NCBI GenBank assembly: GCA_902774335.1
Contig: CACYHW010000012.1
Location: 1 to 64,000 of the forward strand
DNA from: an uncultured Bacteroidales bacterium
Lineage (GTDB): Bacteria; Bacteroidota; Bacteroidia; Bacteroidales; Bacteroidaceae
Reading direction: 5' to 3'
DNA: 64,000 nucleotides
Part shown: positions 27,585 through 36,873 of the stretch, one piece after another
Layout: each line of letters starts with the position of its first letter
Position numbering within the stretch: the first letter of the stretch is position 1
The notes under the pieces: generated by a model
The model's database searches: none
Seen by the model: the letters and a program-made list of their open reading frames with translations, nothing else
What the model was told of the DNA's origin: nothing
Program-made: the position numbers and the translations under genes

Positions 27585-29105
27585 TTACTCCCACTCGATT
27601 GTGGCTGGCGGTTTTGAGGAGATGTCGTAGCATACGCGGTTCACTCCCTTGACCTTGTTGATTATCTCGTTGCTTATCACATGCATGAACTTGTAAGGCA
27701 GTTCGGCCCAGTCGGCGGTCATGGCGTCAACGCTTGTCACGGCACGCAGAGCTACTGCGTTGTCGAATGTGCGCTCATCGCCCATCACACCTACCGTGCG
27801 GTCGGCCAGCAGGATTGCTCCGGCCTGCCAGATCTTGTCGTAAAGACCCCACTCGCGCAGACCGTTGATGAATATTGCATCGGCCTCCTGCAGAACGGCC
27901 ACCTTCTCAGGGGTGATCTCACCGATAATACGCACTGCCAGACCGGGTCCCGGGAAGGGATGACGGCCAATCAGATGCTCGGGGATACCCAGGCGACGAC
28001 CGATGGCGCGAACCTCGTCCTTGAAGAGCCACTTGAGCGGCTCGCACAGCTTGAGTCCCATCTTCTCGGGCAGACCGCCTACGTTGTGGTGGCTCTTGAT
28101 GGTCTTACCGGTGATGTTCAGGCTCTCAATGCGGTCGGGATAGATGGTTCCCTGAGCCAGCCATTTGGCATCGGTTATCTTGCCGGCCTCGGCATCGAAC
28201 ACCTCGATAAAGTCGCGGCCTATTATCTTGCGTTTCTTTTCCGGATCGGTCACACCCTCCAGGTCCTTGAAGAACATGTCCGATGCATCCACGCCCTTGA
28301 CGTTCAGTCCCAGGCATACGTAGTCGTTGAGCACATCGGTGAACTCGTTCTTGCGCAGCAGTCCGTGGTTGACGAATATGCAGGTCAGGTTCTTGCCGAT
28401 AGCCTTGTTGAGCAGTACGGCTGCAACCGACGAGTCAACACCACCGCTCAGTCCCAGTACAACCTTGTCGTTTCCAAGCTCGGCCTTGAGCTCGCCAACT
28501 GTCTTCTCGATGAAGGAGTCCGATGTCCACTCCCTGCGGCTTCCGCAGATGCCTATCACAAAGTTCTCAAGCAGCAGACGTCCCTGAAGCGAATGCTCCA
28601 CCTCGGGATGGAACTGAACGCCCCATACGCGCTGGCTTGCATTCTCGAATGCGGCATACTTGACGCTGTCGGTGCTGGCGGTAACCCTGTAACCCTGAGG
28701 AATGGCGGTGATGGAGTCGCCGTGGCTCATCCATACCTGTGAGCCCTTGTCAAAACCCTTGAACAGGGGGCAGTCATCGGCAATGAAGCCCAGGTTGGCG
28801 CGACCGTACTCACGTGTACCGGCCTGCTCTACCTTACCACCGTAGGTGTAACTCAGAAGCTGTGCTCCGTAGCAAATGCCCAGCACAGGGTAACGGCCTA
28901 TAATGCCCGAAAGGTCCGGACGGAAGGCGTCATCGGCATAGACGCTCAGGGGAGATCCGCTCAGGATCACACCGATTACGTCAGGATCATCCTTAGGAAA
29001 CTTGTTGTAAGGCAGAATCTCGCAGAATGTGTCCATTTCTCTCACTCTACGACCTATAAGCTGCGTAGTCTGTGAGCCGAAATCCAGTATTATTATTTTT
29101 TGCAT
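27585..29105 (-). CDS. guaA: GMP synthase (glutamine-hydrolysing)
   Basis: A 506-residue protein that amidates XMP to GMP using ATP and glutamine, the last step of guanine nucleotide synthesis. The N-terminal class I glutamine amidotransferase has the nucleophile Cys78 in VLGICYGAQ and the His/Glu pair in [11 protein letters not shown]. The ATP-pyrophosphatase domain has the P-loop [13 protein letters not shown], and the C-terminal dimerisation domain ends with the invariant KPPATIEWE. The ATG at 29105 ([10 protein letters not shown]) is the conserved start; the open frame extends 33 bases upstream without support. A -7 box lies at 29125-29133. Confidence 0.97.
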   Translation of the reverse strand: MQKIIILDFGSQTTQLIGRRVREMDTFCEILPYNKFPKDDPDVIGVILSGSPLSVYADDAFRPDLSGIIGRYPVLGICYGAQLLSYTYGGKVEQAGTREYGRANLGFIADDCPLFKGFDKGSQVWMSHGDSITAIPQGYRVTASTDSVKYAAFENASQRVWGVQFHPEVEHSLQGRLLLENFVIGICGSRREWTSDSFIEKTVGELKAELGNDKVVLGLSGGVDSSVAAVLLNKAIGKNLTCIFVNHGLLRKNEFTDVLNDYVCLGLNVKGVDASDMFFKDLEGVTDPEKKRKIIGRDFIEVFDAEAGKITDAKWLAQGTIYPDRIESLNITGKTIKSHHNVGGLPEKMGLKLCEPLKWLFKDEVRAIGRRLGIPEHLIGRHPFPGPGLAVRIIGEITPEKVAVLQEADAIFINGLREWGLYDKIWQAGAILLADRTVGVMGDERTFDNAVALRAVTSVDAMTADWAELPYKFMHVISNEIINKVKGVNRVCYDISSKPPATIEWE

Positions 29106-29124
29106 ATAAGGTATTATTTCGGCT

Positions 29125-29133
29125 GCAAAATTA
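29125..29133 (-). promoter_or_regulatory. -7 box of guaA
   Basis: The plus strand reads GCAAAATTA, i.e. TAATTTTGC on the minus strand, an exact TAnnTTTGC match 19 bases before the guaA ATG. It is arranged back-to-back with the box at 29178-29186. Confidence 0.6.
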
Positions 29134-29177
29134 CGCAAAAATGGGGAAACTCCCCCTCCCCTTTTTCTACTTTTTGT

Positions 29178-29186
29178 TAACTTTGC
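29178..29186 (+). promoter_or_regulatory. -7 box of the LytTR gene
   Basis: TAACTTTGC ends 5 bases before the ATG at 29192, which suggests a leaderless or nearly leaderless mRNA. A -33 element is not obvious. Confidence 0.5.
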
Positions 29187-29191
29187 GGCCT

Positions 29192-30058
29192 ATGACCAAG
29201 AACAGCGACTATACGGTTCCCAAACAGATTCTGCAGAGGCGGTTCCTGCTCCGTTCGGTGATATTTGTGTCACTGTTCTCCATGCTGTTCATGTCACTTT
29301 ACCAGCCGTCGTTCGGATTCTCAACCACATGGTTCGGATTCCACTCCTGGAAGCAGACAGGCGTCACGCTGTTATTCTACGTGGTAGCCATCTCCACCCT
29401 GATCCTGAGCAAGCTCCTGCTCTCCAACTACAGCAACGGCCATAACGTATCGGCCCGACGCCTGCTTGTATGGCACATTGTGGAGTTCTTTGCAATAGCC
29501 GGCGAGTACTATGCCTTCTCGGCCTACTTCAAGTTGGGATCGGTAATTGTAACCCAGCTGCTCATAAGGATTCCCATGTGTGTGGCTCTGATACTGGCCA
29601 TTCCCTACACCATCATCTGGTTCTACGCCCAGTACACTGCCAAGAAGGAGGAACTGGAGCTCTTCAAGGTTACCCACAAACGCACCACCATGGAGTCGGA
29701 CCACAGGCTCATACAGTTCCGCGACAGCCAGGGCAAGCACAAGATGTCCCTGAGCGAGGACTCCATATTCTACATTGAATCACAGGATAATTACGTACAG
29801 ATATTCTACGATCTGGAGGGCAAGCTGTCCAGCTATCTGCTGCGCTGCAGCACCCAGAAGATCGAGGAGGACCTGGAGGGTACGCAGATTGTGCGCTGCC
29901 GCCGCTCGTTCCTGGTAAACACCGCCAAGGTGATACGCTACGGCAAGGAGAGAGGACATCTGACCATCACCCTTGACCATCCGTCGGGCAAGACCATAAC
30001 GGTCACCCCGGCCTACTACCGCACCATACTCACCAGGCTCGACAGCCGTTCCGTCTGA
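29192..30058 (+). CDS. Membrane-bound LytTR transcriptional regulator
   Basis: A 288-residue protein. Four hydrophobic segments (about residues 20-40, 55-75, 90-110 and 120-145) form an N-terminal membrane domain. A charged linker follows (AKKEELELFKVTHK), and then a C-terminal LytTR DNA-binding domain from about residue 185, with EDSIFYIESQDNYVQIFY and the typical VRCRRSFLVNTAKV. Such proteins sense a membrane or extracellular signal and bind DNA directly, without a receiver domain. The ATG at 29192 was chosen over the long upstream frame because it lies just behind a -7 box. Transcribed divergently from guaA; the target genes are unknown. Confidence 0.85.
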   Translation: MTKNSDYTVPKQILQRRFLLRSVIFVSLFSMLFMSLYQPSFGFSTTWFGFHSWKQTGVTLLFYVVAISTLILSKLLLSNYSNGHNVSARRLLVWHIVEFFAIAGEYYAFSAYFKLGSVIVTQLLIRIPMCVALILAIPYTIIWFYAQYTAKKEELELFKVTHKRTTMESDHRLIQFRDSQGKHKMSLSEDSIFYIESQDNYVQIFYDLEGKLSSYLLRCSTQKIEEDLEGTQIVRCRRSFLVNTAKVIRYGKERGHLTITLDHPSGKTITVTPAYYRTILTRLDSRSV

Positions 30059-30082
30059 GTCTGTGATAATCCGGAATTTTCC

Positions 30083-31363
30083 TTACTTACGGGATTCCTT
30101 GAAAAGCAGTCCGAAAAGGACGGCCACAACTGCCATGTAGGCGGCGAACACGAACCATGCCGGACTCCAGTCTGGTGCTGCTGCCTTGAACACGTAATGA
30201 TCCATTACGGCTCCGGCACCAATCATACCCACTGTTGCACCCACTCCGTTGGACATCATCATAAAGAGGCCCTGGGCGCTGGCACGGATGCTCTTGTCCA
30301 CGTTCTGCTCCACATAGAGCGAGCCTGCAATGTTGTAGAAGTCAAAGGCTATGCCGTACAGTATGCAGCTCAGGATGAACAGCAGCACGCCGGGCATATC
30401 GGGCGAACCCAGTCCGAATAGTCCGAACCTGAGCACCCACGCCACCATTGACATGAGCATAACCTTCTTGATACCATACCGTTTCATGCAGAAGGGCACC
30501 AGCAGGAAGCAGAGTGTCTCGGACAGCTGCGACAGAGAAAGCAGCGCGTTGGAGTTCTTAACCGCGAAGGTATCGGCCAGAAGGGGGTCCGATGCAAACG
30601 AACCCAGGAACGTATTGGCATATCCGTTGGTTATCTGAAGGGCCGTACCCATGAGTATGCAGAACATAAAGAAGATTGCCATATGCCTTACCTTGAACAG
30701 GCTGAAGGCGCTCAGTCCGAATGCGTCGCGCATGCTCCTTTCGGCCCTCTTTCCGCCGGTGGGACACTGCGGCAGCGTAAGCGCGTAAAGGCACAGTACG
30801 ATTGATAAAATTCCTGACATTATAAGCTGAACGCAGGAATCCTGTATCTGGACTCCCCCAACCCTGACAAAGTTGACAGTGAGCATGCTGCATATAAAGC
30901 CCACCGTACCGAACAGGCGTATGGGAGGATAGTCCTTGACAGGGTCGCCGCCCGCCTGCGAAATCACGCTGTACGACACAGAGTTTGTGAGCGCGACGGT
31001 AGGCATAAAGAATACTATGCTCAGCGCATAAAGCGAATACAGGGGGCCGAACTCCACCTGTCCGCTCCTAAGGCAATAGACTCCGGCGCTCAGCATGAAC
31101 GCTCCGGCCAGCAGATGACAGAGCGAGAGAGTTTTCTGCCCCTGGATATAGCGGTCGGCCACCACACCCACCAGTGCAGGCATAAAGAGCGACACTATTC
31201 CGTTGGCCGCAAAGAACCACTTTATCTGGCTTCCCAGACCGGCTTGTGCAAGGTACCTTCCAATTGAAATAAGATACGCTCCCCATACAGAATATTGCAG
31301 GAAAACAAGCACTATAAGCCTGAGTTTCAACCCTGTTTTCAGAACGGCCGGATTCTTTTCCAT
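30083..31363 (-). CDS. MFS permease, nucleoside:H+ symporter type
   Basis: A 426-residue integral membrane protein with about twelve hydrophobic segments. The N-terminus LRLIVLVFLQYSVWGAYLISIGRYL and the loop VGVVADRYI fit the nucleoside:proton symporter branch of the major facilitator superfamily (NupG/XapB-like), which is common in Bacteroidales. It would import nucleosides across the inner membrane. No enzyme of nucleoside metabolism lies next to it except guaA, about 1 kb away on the same strand. It converges with the LytTR gene; only 24 bases separate the two stops. Confidence 0.8.
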   Translation of the reverse strand: MEKNPAVLKTGLKLRLIVLVFLQYSVWGAYLISIGRYLAQAGLGSQIKWFFAANGIVSLFMPALVGVVADRYIQGQKTLSLCHLLAGAFMLSAGVYCLRSGQVEFGPLYSLYALSIVFFMPTVALTNSVSYSVISQAGGDPVKDYPPIRLFGTVGFICSMLTVNFVRVGGVQIQDSCVQLIMSGILSIVLCLYALTLPQCPTGGKRAERSMRDAFGLSAFSLFKVRHMAIFFMFCILMGTALQITNGYANTFLGSFASDPLLADTFAVKNSNALLSLSQLSETLCFLLVPFCMKRYGIKKVMLMSMVAWVLRFGLFGLGSPDMPGVLLFILSCILYGIAFDFYNIAGSLYVEQNVDKSIRASAQGLFMMMSNGVGATVGMIGAGAVMDHYVFKAAAPDWSPAWFVFAAYMAVVAVLFGLLFKESRK

Positions 31364-31488
31364 TTGGTCAATTTTTCGTTAAGTATCCAATTATCAGTTT
31401 CAAACGGAATACGAAGTTAGCAATTAGGATTGAAACATTTAAAAAAAACGTGCAAAACAGGTTTAAAAGGCGATTTTTAAGCCTTGAG

Positions 31489-31514
31489 TTGCAAAAAAAA
31501 TGTTAACTTTGCAA
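31489..31514 (+). promoter_or_regulatory. Promoter with flanking TTGCAAA/TTTGCAA dyad, head of the seven-gene operon
   Basis: The -7 box TAACTTTGC lies at 31504-31512. The 7-bp arms TTGCAAA (31489-31495) and TTTGCAA (31508-31514) form a dyad overlapping it, so a regulator bound there would block transcription. The Fur/Zur-type repressor encoded in the operon is a candidate, though the sequence is not a textbook Zur or Fur box. Confidence 0.45.
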
Positions 31515-31537
31515 GTTGAACACACACGCACACGCGA

Positions 31538-32956
31538 ATGAGTTTAAGAAGGACACCTATCAGATACATCTCTGCGGTCATTACGGCATTGTTTGCTATG
31601 ATGACAGGTCCTGTTTATGCCGAGAAACACACCATGTCCGACAACCTTCTGCGCGTTGGCGACTCGGTAGTAAAACGCATCATGCCCAAGCCCGAATCCG
31701 ACAGCATGTACGTGGCCACCGACTACACCGAAATCCACTTTGAACTCAACAAGGCCAAACTTGACATCTCATACATGGACAACGGTCTGAACCTGCTCCA
31801 TCTGGACAGGGTGCTGGACTCGCTGGGTATTGAGAACATATCGGCCATCGAAATCATATCACAGTCATCACCTGAAGGTAGCCTGGAGCGTAACGCCTGG
31901 CTTACCGAACACCGTTCGCAGGTAATGCTGGAATACATGAACCGCGTCTTCCCCCAGCTCAGGAGCAAGATCTCCATAAGCCGTGTGACCGAGTCATGGG
32001 AGAATCTGGCGCAGTACGTGGCACAGGATCCTAACCTGGAGGAGGAGACCCGCAACAAGATCCTGGATATCATTGACTCGCCCGACCTGAGCGTCGCCAC
32101 CAAGAAGGCACGCCTCAAGAACTCGCTGGGAAGCAATCCCCTGACAGGAAACGTTTACGCCTATCTGACCAAATACTACTACCCGGTAATCCGTAACTCA
32201 GGTATCTACATCCTGCATATGGTTGAGCCGGAGCCCCCGTTCTGGCAGGAGGCCGAAAAGATTGCGGTTGAGGAGACGTCCGTAACACCGGATTCGTTCC
32301 TGAACTACGTTGCCCAGCCCATCGAGCCCAAACCCGAAAAGATCCGCAGGCGTCCGTTCATAGCAGTCAAGACCAACCTGCTTTACGACGCATTCTTTAC
32401 CAAGGATATGGGATGGGCTCCCATCTACAACATAGAGGCCGAGCTCTATCCTACCGAACTTGGCCGATGGACATGGCTGCTGGAGTATGAGTTCCCGTGG
32501 CACTCAATCGACAGCAAGCACCAGTATCTGCAGTGTCTTAACCTGCAGTTCGAGGGACGCCGCTACTTCAAACGCGCCTCATACCACTCGGGCCACTACC
32601 TGTCGGCCTACGTGGGCGCCAACTACTACGATATCTGCTTTGACCGCAAAGCCGGCCACGGATATCAGGGCGAAGGATTCGGAGGCGGACTTGGATACGG
32701 ATATGTGATGCCGCTCGGCAAGAAGCCCGACACCAAATGGAAACTTGAGCTCTTTGTCAAGGGCGGATTCTACATGTCATTCTACGACCCGTACGATGCA
32801 GGCTCGCCGTATACCGGCAAGTACTACTACGACTGGTACGATTCACCCGGACTATTTATCAAGCGTAACATGGTATTCCGCTGGCTCGGTCCTACCGGTC
32901 TGGGTGTAACCCTAAGCTATGACCTGATCAGCAAGAAGGTCAAAAAAGAACAGTAA
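31538..32956 (+). CDS. DUF3575 outer-membrane protein (OmpA-like plus barrel)
   Basis: A 472-residue protein with a signal peptide ending near PVYAEKH. It has an OmpA-like N-terminal half with SQSSPEGSLERNAWLTEHRSQ. The C-terminal DUF3575 barrel begins at IAVKTNLLYDAFFTKDMG and ends with aromatic strands (WLGPTGLGVTLSYDLI). It is a paralogue of the protein that heads the fimbrial operon (22831-24231). Here it is followed 15 bases later by two Omp85-like barrels rather than by pilins. A structural or transport role in the outer membrane is likely; the substrate is unknown. Confidence 0.8.
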   Translation: MSLRRTPIRYISAVITALFAMMTGPVYAEKHTMSDNLLRVGDSVVKRIMPKPESDSMYVATDYTEIHFELNKAKLDISYMDNGLNLLHLDRVLDSLGIENISAIEIISQSSPEGSLERNAWLTEHRSQVMLEYMNRVFPQLRSKISISRVTESWENLAQYVAQDPNLEEETRNKILDIIDSPDLSVATKKARLKNSLGSNPLTGNVYAYLTKYYYPVIRNSGIYILHMVEPEPPFWQEAEKIAVEETSVTPDSFLNYVAQPIEPKPEKIRRRPFIAVKTNLLYDAFFTKDMGWAPIYNIEAELYPTELGRWTWLLEYEFPWHSIDSKHQYLQCLNLQFEGRRYFKRASYHSGHYLSAYVGANYYDICFDRKAGHGYQGEGFGGGLGYGYVMPLGKKPDTKWKLELFVKGGFYMSFYDPYDAGSPYTGKYYYDWYDSPGLFIKRNMVFRWLGPTGLGVTLSYDLISKKVKKEQ

Positions 32957-32971
32957 ACCCTTTTCACAGTT

Positions 32972-34267
32972 ATGAGAAAGACAGCCACATTGCTTGCAGC
33001 TTTGATAATGTGCTGGCCGATGAAAGCACAGAGTCAGGAGATCATAAAGACCGGATGGGACATAGGTATCCTGCCGGTAGTAGGATTCGATTCCGACCTG
33101 GGATTCCAATACGGAATCTGCAGTGACATCTTCCACTACGGAAGCGTCAAGCAGTATCCCGACTACGACTACAAGATCAACGTGGAGGCATCCACCTACA
33201 CCAAGGGTTCCAGCGTCCTGCGCTCATACGGCGACTTCAAGAACCTGATTCCCGACGGCACGCTGTTCTATGATCTGACCTACTTCAACGCGCCCAAGTT
33301 CGGATTCTACGGATACAACGGATATGCCAGCAAGTACGATCCCGACTTTATTGGCTGGACCGATCCCGCCGCTGTCAGGGCCGATGCCAAGTCAGGCTTC
33401 AACCTGATGTCACGCAAGCAGCTGCGCGCCGTAGTGAGCGCCCGCAAGACCATATCGGGCAACCTGAGTGCCGCAGCCGGTTTGGCATTTTACCATATCA
33501 CCACCGACCGTGTATCGCTCAAGGAGTATGACAACCAGCTTACCCTTTACGAGATGTACCTGCCGCTTATGTCGGACCTGATACACGAGAACGAGATGGA
33601 CGGAGGTAACGTAACCCAGATACGCGCCGGTCTTGTGTACGACACACGTGACCGTGAGAGCGATCCCATACGCGGTGAGAACGTTGAGGTTTCGTTGGTA
33701 TACAGCCCCGACCTGATTGACGGCGACGGATACAGCAACCTTGGATTCCACCTGAGCATGAGCCAGTATCTGCCGGTATTCACCGAGAGGCTCACATTCG
33801 CATACCGCGCACTTGTTCAGGCTAACCTGTGGGGCGACATACCTTTCTACTTTGTGAACAACATCAACAGCATGTTCTTCCGCAAGATGTACACCGAGGG
33901 TCTGGGCGGAAACGCATCGGTACGCGGTCTGAACCGTAACGGTGTGCTGGGCGAAGGATTCCTGATGCTCAACATGGAGCTGCGCTGGCGTATTGTGGAC
34001 TTCAAGCTCATCAACCAGAACTGGCAGGTTGCCACCAACCCATTCTTTGATGCCGGTAAGATACTGCAGCCCTACCGTCTGGAGGAGCAGAAACAGTTCC
34101 CCGGACTCTATGACGGCGACGAGTACCGTGCACACTACACTGCCGGACTGGGACTCAAGCTTATCATGAACCATAACATGGTCATCTCCTTTGAAGGTGG
34201 CAAGCCGTTCGACAAGAACGACGGCACCGGACTCTGGACTAACATAGGATTCAACTATCTGTTCTGA
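32972..34267 (+). CDS. Omp85/BamA-TamA-like outer-membrane barrel without POTRA domains (1)
   Basis: A 431-residue protein with signal peptide MRKTATLLAALIMCWPMKAQ. It reads as a complete beta-barrel of the bacterial surface antigen (Omp85) type: GLVYDTRDRESDPIRGENVEV, then GNASVRGLNRNGVLGEG (the lid-loop region, with the conserved RG), NMELRWRI, and a final aromatic strand ending in F. There is no room for POTRA repeats, so it is unlikely to be the essential BamA. The N-terminus (GWDIGILPVVGFDSDLGFQYG) fits the short domain found in many Bacteroidota Omp85 homologues. The next gene is a paralogue. Possible roles are lipid or small-solute transport. Confidence 0.8.
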   Translation: MRKTATLLAALIMCWPMKAQSQEIIKTGWDIGILPVVGFDSDLGFQYGICSDIFHYGSVKQYPDYDYKINVEASTYTKGSSVLRSYGDFKNLIPDGTLFYDLTYFNAPKFGFYGYNGYASKYDPDFIGWTDPAAVRADAKSGFNLMSRKQLRAVVSARKTISGNLSAAAGLAFYHITTDRVSLKEYDNQLTLYEMYLPLMSDLIHENEMDGGNVTQIRAGLVYDTRDRESDPIRGENVEVSLVYSPDLIDGDGYSNLGFHLSMSQYLPVFTERLTFAYRALVQANLWGDIPFYFVNNINSMFFRKMYTEGLGGNASVRGLNRNGVLGEGFLMLNMELRWRIVDFKLINQNWQVATNPFFDAGKILQPYRLEEQKQFPGLYDGDEYRAHYTAGLGLKLIMNHNMVISFEGGKPFDKNDGTGLWTNIGFNYLF

Positions 34268-34270
34268 ACC

Positions 34271-35572
34271 ATGCACCACCGTCTGACAATACTGTCCGTG
34301 ATGCTGGCGTTCTGCGCCACTCTTATGGCAGGTACAGACGGTCCCCAATCCACAGCCAAGGACGGCTGGTCGGTCAATCCCGTCCCCGCTATGGCCTACG
34401 ACTCCGACTTCGGACTCATGGCAGGAGGTTTCGTGGACCTGAGTTACTACGGAGGTCTCTACCCCAACTACAAGCACCGTATCTGCCTGGAGGCTCTCAC
34501 CTACTCCAAGCATGCCAGCTTCTACATGTTTCAGTATGACTCCAAGTATCTGATTCCGGGCATTCGCACATCGGCCAAGTTATATTATGACGATAACCCG
34601 CTCTACTGGTTCTACGGATTCAACGGAGCCGTGCACGACTATGACCGCAGCCTCAACTGCAATCAGGATAACGGCATAGCCTACTACAGCTACGACCGCA
34701 AGTTCATCAACGCCCGTTTGGAGTTTGAGGCCCCCCTGTTTGCACATCTGGACTGGACCGCCAGGTTCTCGTACTGGCACTACTGGATAAACGAGCTCAA
34801 CTGGGAGGGATACGACCAGAGCAACACCCTGTTCCGCAGGTACAGACGCCTGGGACTTATCCAGGATCCTGAGAGCAACGGAGGCAGCATAATGGAGTTC
34901 CTGGCAGGACTCAAGTTCGATACGCGTAACATTGAATCCATGCCATCCCATGGCATATTTGCCGATGTAGTGCTGTCCATGGCCCCCGATATCCTGAGCA
35001 CCGGATATGATTACGTTAAGCTGGCAGCCCGGTTCCGCCAATACCTGAGTCTGGGCTCCGACAGGCTGGTGCTGGCCTACAGTCTGGCATACCAGGGCAC
35101 CATGGCAGGTAACCAGCCCTTTTACACACAGTCGTACATTATCAACTTCAAACCCTCCGACGGACTGGGAGGAGCCACCACGCTCAGGGGCATACTCTAC
35201 AACCGCGACATGGGTAACGACTATTTCTGGACCAACATCGAACTGCGCACCAGACTCCTGGAGACCAACTTCCTGAACCGCCGCGTGTTCGGTGTCCTGA
35301 CCCCCTTCCTGGATGCGGGCGCCATACTGCAGCCCTTCCGCTTTGACAGTCAGGTCCAGGCCCTTTATGCCGATGACAATGTGTCAGACCAGACAATAGA
35401 GCAGTACCGTTCAGGAATGCTTGACAAGGCCCGTGAGCTGCATATGAGCTACGGACTGAGTGCCCAGCTGGTTATAGACTACAATTTTGTCCCGTCCATA
35501 ACCTTTGGCATACCTTTTGACAAAAGAGACGGTGACTACGGTCTCTACATGACACTTGATTATATTTTTTAA
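34271..35572 (+). CDS. Omp85/BamA-TamA-like outer-membrane barrel without POTRA domains (2)
   Basis: A 433-residue paralogue of the preceding protein, starting 3 bases after its stop. It has a signal peptide (MHHRLTILSVMLAFCATLMAG), VNPVPAMAYDSDFGLMAGG, GLKFDTRNIESMPSHGIFADV, GGATTLRGILYNRDMGNDYF, and a final barrel strand YGLYMTLDYIF. The two proteins keep the same order of motifs but differ clearly in sequence, so the duplication is not recent. The tandem arrangement suggests either two substrates or a heteromeric function. It lies 5 bases before the CobW-type GTPase gene. Confidence 0.8.
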   Translation: MHHRLTILSVMLAFCATLMAGTDGPQSTAKDGWSVNPVPAMAYDSDFGLMAGGFVDLSYYGGLYPNYKHRICLEALTYSKHASFYMFQYDSKYLIPGIRTSAKLYYDDNPLYWFYGFNGAVHDYDRSLNCNQDNGIAYYSYDRKFINARLEFEAPLFAHLDWTARFSYWHYWINELNWEGYDQSNTLFRRYRRLGLIQDPESNGGSIMEFLAGLKFDTRNIESMPSHGIFADVVLSMAPDILSTGYDYVKLAARFRQYLSLGSDRLVLAYSLAYQGTMAGNQPFYTQSYIINFKPSDGLGGATTLRGILYNRDMGNDYFWTNIELRTRLLETNFLNRRVFGVLTPFLDAGAILQPFRFDSQVQALYADDNVSDQTIEQYRSGMLDKARELHMSYGLSAQLVIDYNFVPSITFGIPFDKRDGDYGLYMTLDYIF

Positions 35573-35577
35573 GCCAT

Positions 35578-36849
35578 ATGACAAACAAGACACCGGTCCT
35601 GCTGCTCACCGGATACTTAGGCAGCGGAAAGACCACTCTGGTCAACAGGATACTTAGCAACACCAAGGGCATTAAGTTCGCAGTGATTGTAAACGATATC
35701 GGCGAAGTCAACATCGACGCCAGCCTTATCCAGCAGGGAGGCGTGGTAGGCATGAACGACGACAGCCTGGTAGCACTGCAGAACGGATGCATATGCTGCA
35801 CCCTCAAGATGGACCTTGTGGAGCAGCTGCACCAGATTATAGCAATGCACCGCTTTGACTATATCGTTATCGAGGCCAGCGGTATCTGCGAGCCCGGTCC
35901 CATTGCCCAGACCATCGAGTCCATCCCCCGCATGGAGGCCAAGTACAACAAGGACGGCATACCCGATCTGGACTGCATAGTAACCGTTGTCGATGCCCTG
36001 CGCATACGTGACGAGTTCGGCTGCGGCGATGACCTGGTCAAGAAGAACATCGGCGAGGAGGACCTGGAGAACCTGGTAATCCAGCAGATTGAGTTCTGCA
36101 ACATAATACTGCTCAACAAGGCATCCGAGGTGAGCGCCCAGGAGATGGAGCGCATCCGCAAGGTGATACGCGCCCTGCAGCCCCGCGCACGCATACTTGA
36201 GTGCGACTACGGTGACATTGACCTGACCAACATACTCAACACACATATGTTTGACTTTGAGAGCGTGGCCACCAGCGCCACCTGGATCCAGGAGATCGAG
36301 AAGCGCGGTGAGGCTTTGGAACATCAGGACGATGACGACGACGATGATCACGACGAGCACGAGCATCATCACCACCATGACCACGATGATGATGACGATG
36401 ATCATGAGCATGAGGAGGAGCACCATCATCATCACCACCATCACCATCATCACGACCATGAAGGCGGTGAAGTTGAGGAGTACGGAATAGGTACATACGT
36501 CTATTACGCACGACGTCCCATGGACCTGAACCGTTTTGACTGGTTCGTATCCAAAAAATGGCCCAAGGGTGTTATCCGCACCAAGGGTATGTGCTATTTT
36601 ACCGATGAGTATGACATCTGCTACCTGTTTGAGCAGGCTGGCAAGCAGATGAGTCTAAAGAACGCTGGCCAGTGGTACGCCACCATGCCCAAGCAGCAGC
36701 TTGACGCCATGATAGCTCAGGATCCTGTCCTGGCTGCCGACTGGGATCCGGAGTACGGTGACCGCATGCAGAAGCTGGTGTTCATTGGTCAGAACCTGGA
36801 TAAGGCTTACATTAAGCAGGAGTTGGATAAGTGTTTAATTGAGAATTGA
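35578..36849 (+). CDS. COG0523/CobW-type G3E GTPase, putative metallochaperone with Asp/His tract
   Basis: A 423-residue cytoplasmic GTPase. It has Walker A GYLGSGKTT at residues 12-20, the family's metal-binding CICC at 71-74, EASGICEPGPIA at 99-110, VTVVDAL for the switch region, and NKASE for guanine recognition. The CobW C-terminal domain runs from about 303 to 420. Between the two domains, at about 250-297, lies a stretch made almost only of Asp, Glu and His, expected to bind several zinc-type ions. G3E proteins deliver Zn, Co or Ni to client enzymes. The next gene encodes a Fur/Zur-type repressor, so a zinc-delivery role is the best inference. The stop lies inside the GAGAATT heptamer repeat. 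Confidence 0.9.
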   Translation: MTNKTPVLLLTGYLGSGKTTLVNRILSNTKGIKFAVIVNDIGEVNIDASLIQQGGVVGMNDDSLVALQNGCICCTLKMDLVEQLHQIIAMHRFDYIVIEASGICEPGPIAQTIESIPRMEAKYNKDGIPDLDCIVTVVDALRIRDEFGCGDDLVKKNIGEEDLENLVIQQIEFCNIILLNKASEVSAQEMERIRKVIRALQPRARILECDYGDIDLTNILNTHMFDFESVATSATWIQEIEKRGEALEHQDDDDDDDHDEHEHHHHHDHDDDDDDHEHEEEHHHHHHHHHHHDHEGGEVEEYGIGTYVYYARRPMDLNRFDWFVSKKWPKGVIRTKGMCYFTDEYDICYLFEQAGKQMSLKNAGQWYATMPKQQLDAMIAQDPVLAADWDPEYGDRMQKLVFIGQNLDKAYIKQELDKCLIEN

Positions 36850-36861
36850 GAATTGAGAATT
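36841..36861. repeat. Three tandem GAGAATT heptamers at a gene junction
   Basis: Three copies of GAGAATT (36841-36861) span the last codons and stop of the CobW-type gene and the presumed start region of the Fur/Zur gene. A related array of four GARAATT units is at 49459-49486, also between a stop and a start codon. Confidence 0.8.
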
Positions 36862-36873
36862 CAGAGCATAATC

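Noticed and set aside
27681-28742. Long open frame on the plus strand across guaA
   Set aside because: It lies fully antisense to a gene with all GMP synthase motifs, and its translation shows no recognisable domain or export signal.
33410-34513. Long open frame on the minus strand across the Omp85-like genes
   Set aside because: Antisense to two well-supported barrel genes; the predicted protein is rich in Val, His and Gln with no domain pattern.
35617-36459. Minus-strand frame rich in Met and Val opposite the CobW-type gene
   Set aside because: It only mirrors the Asp/His codon repeats of the real GTPase gene.
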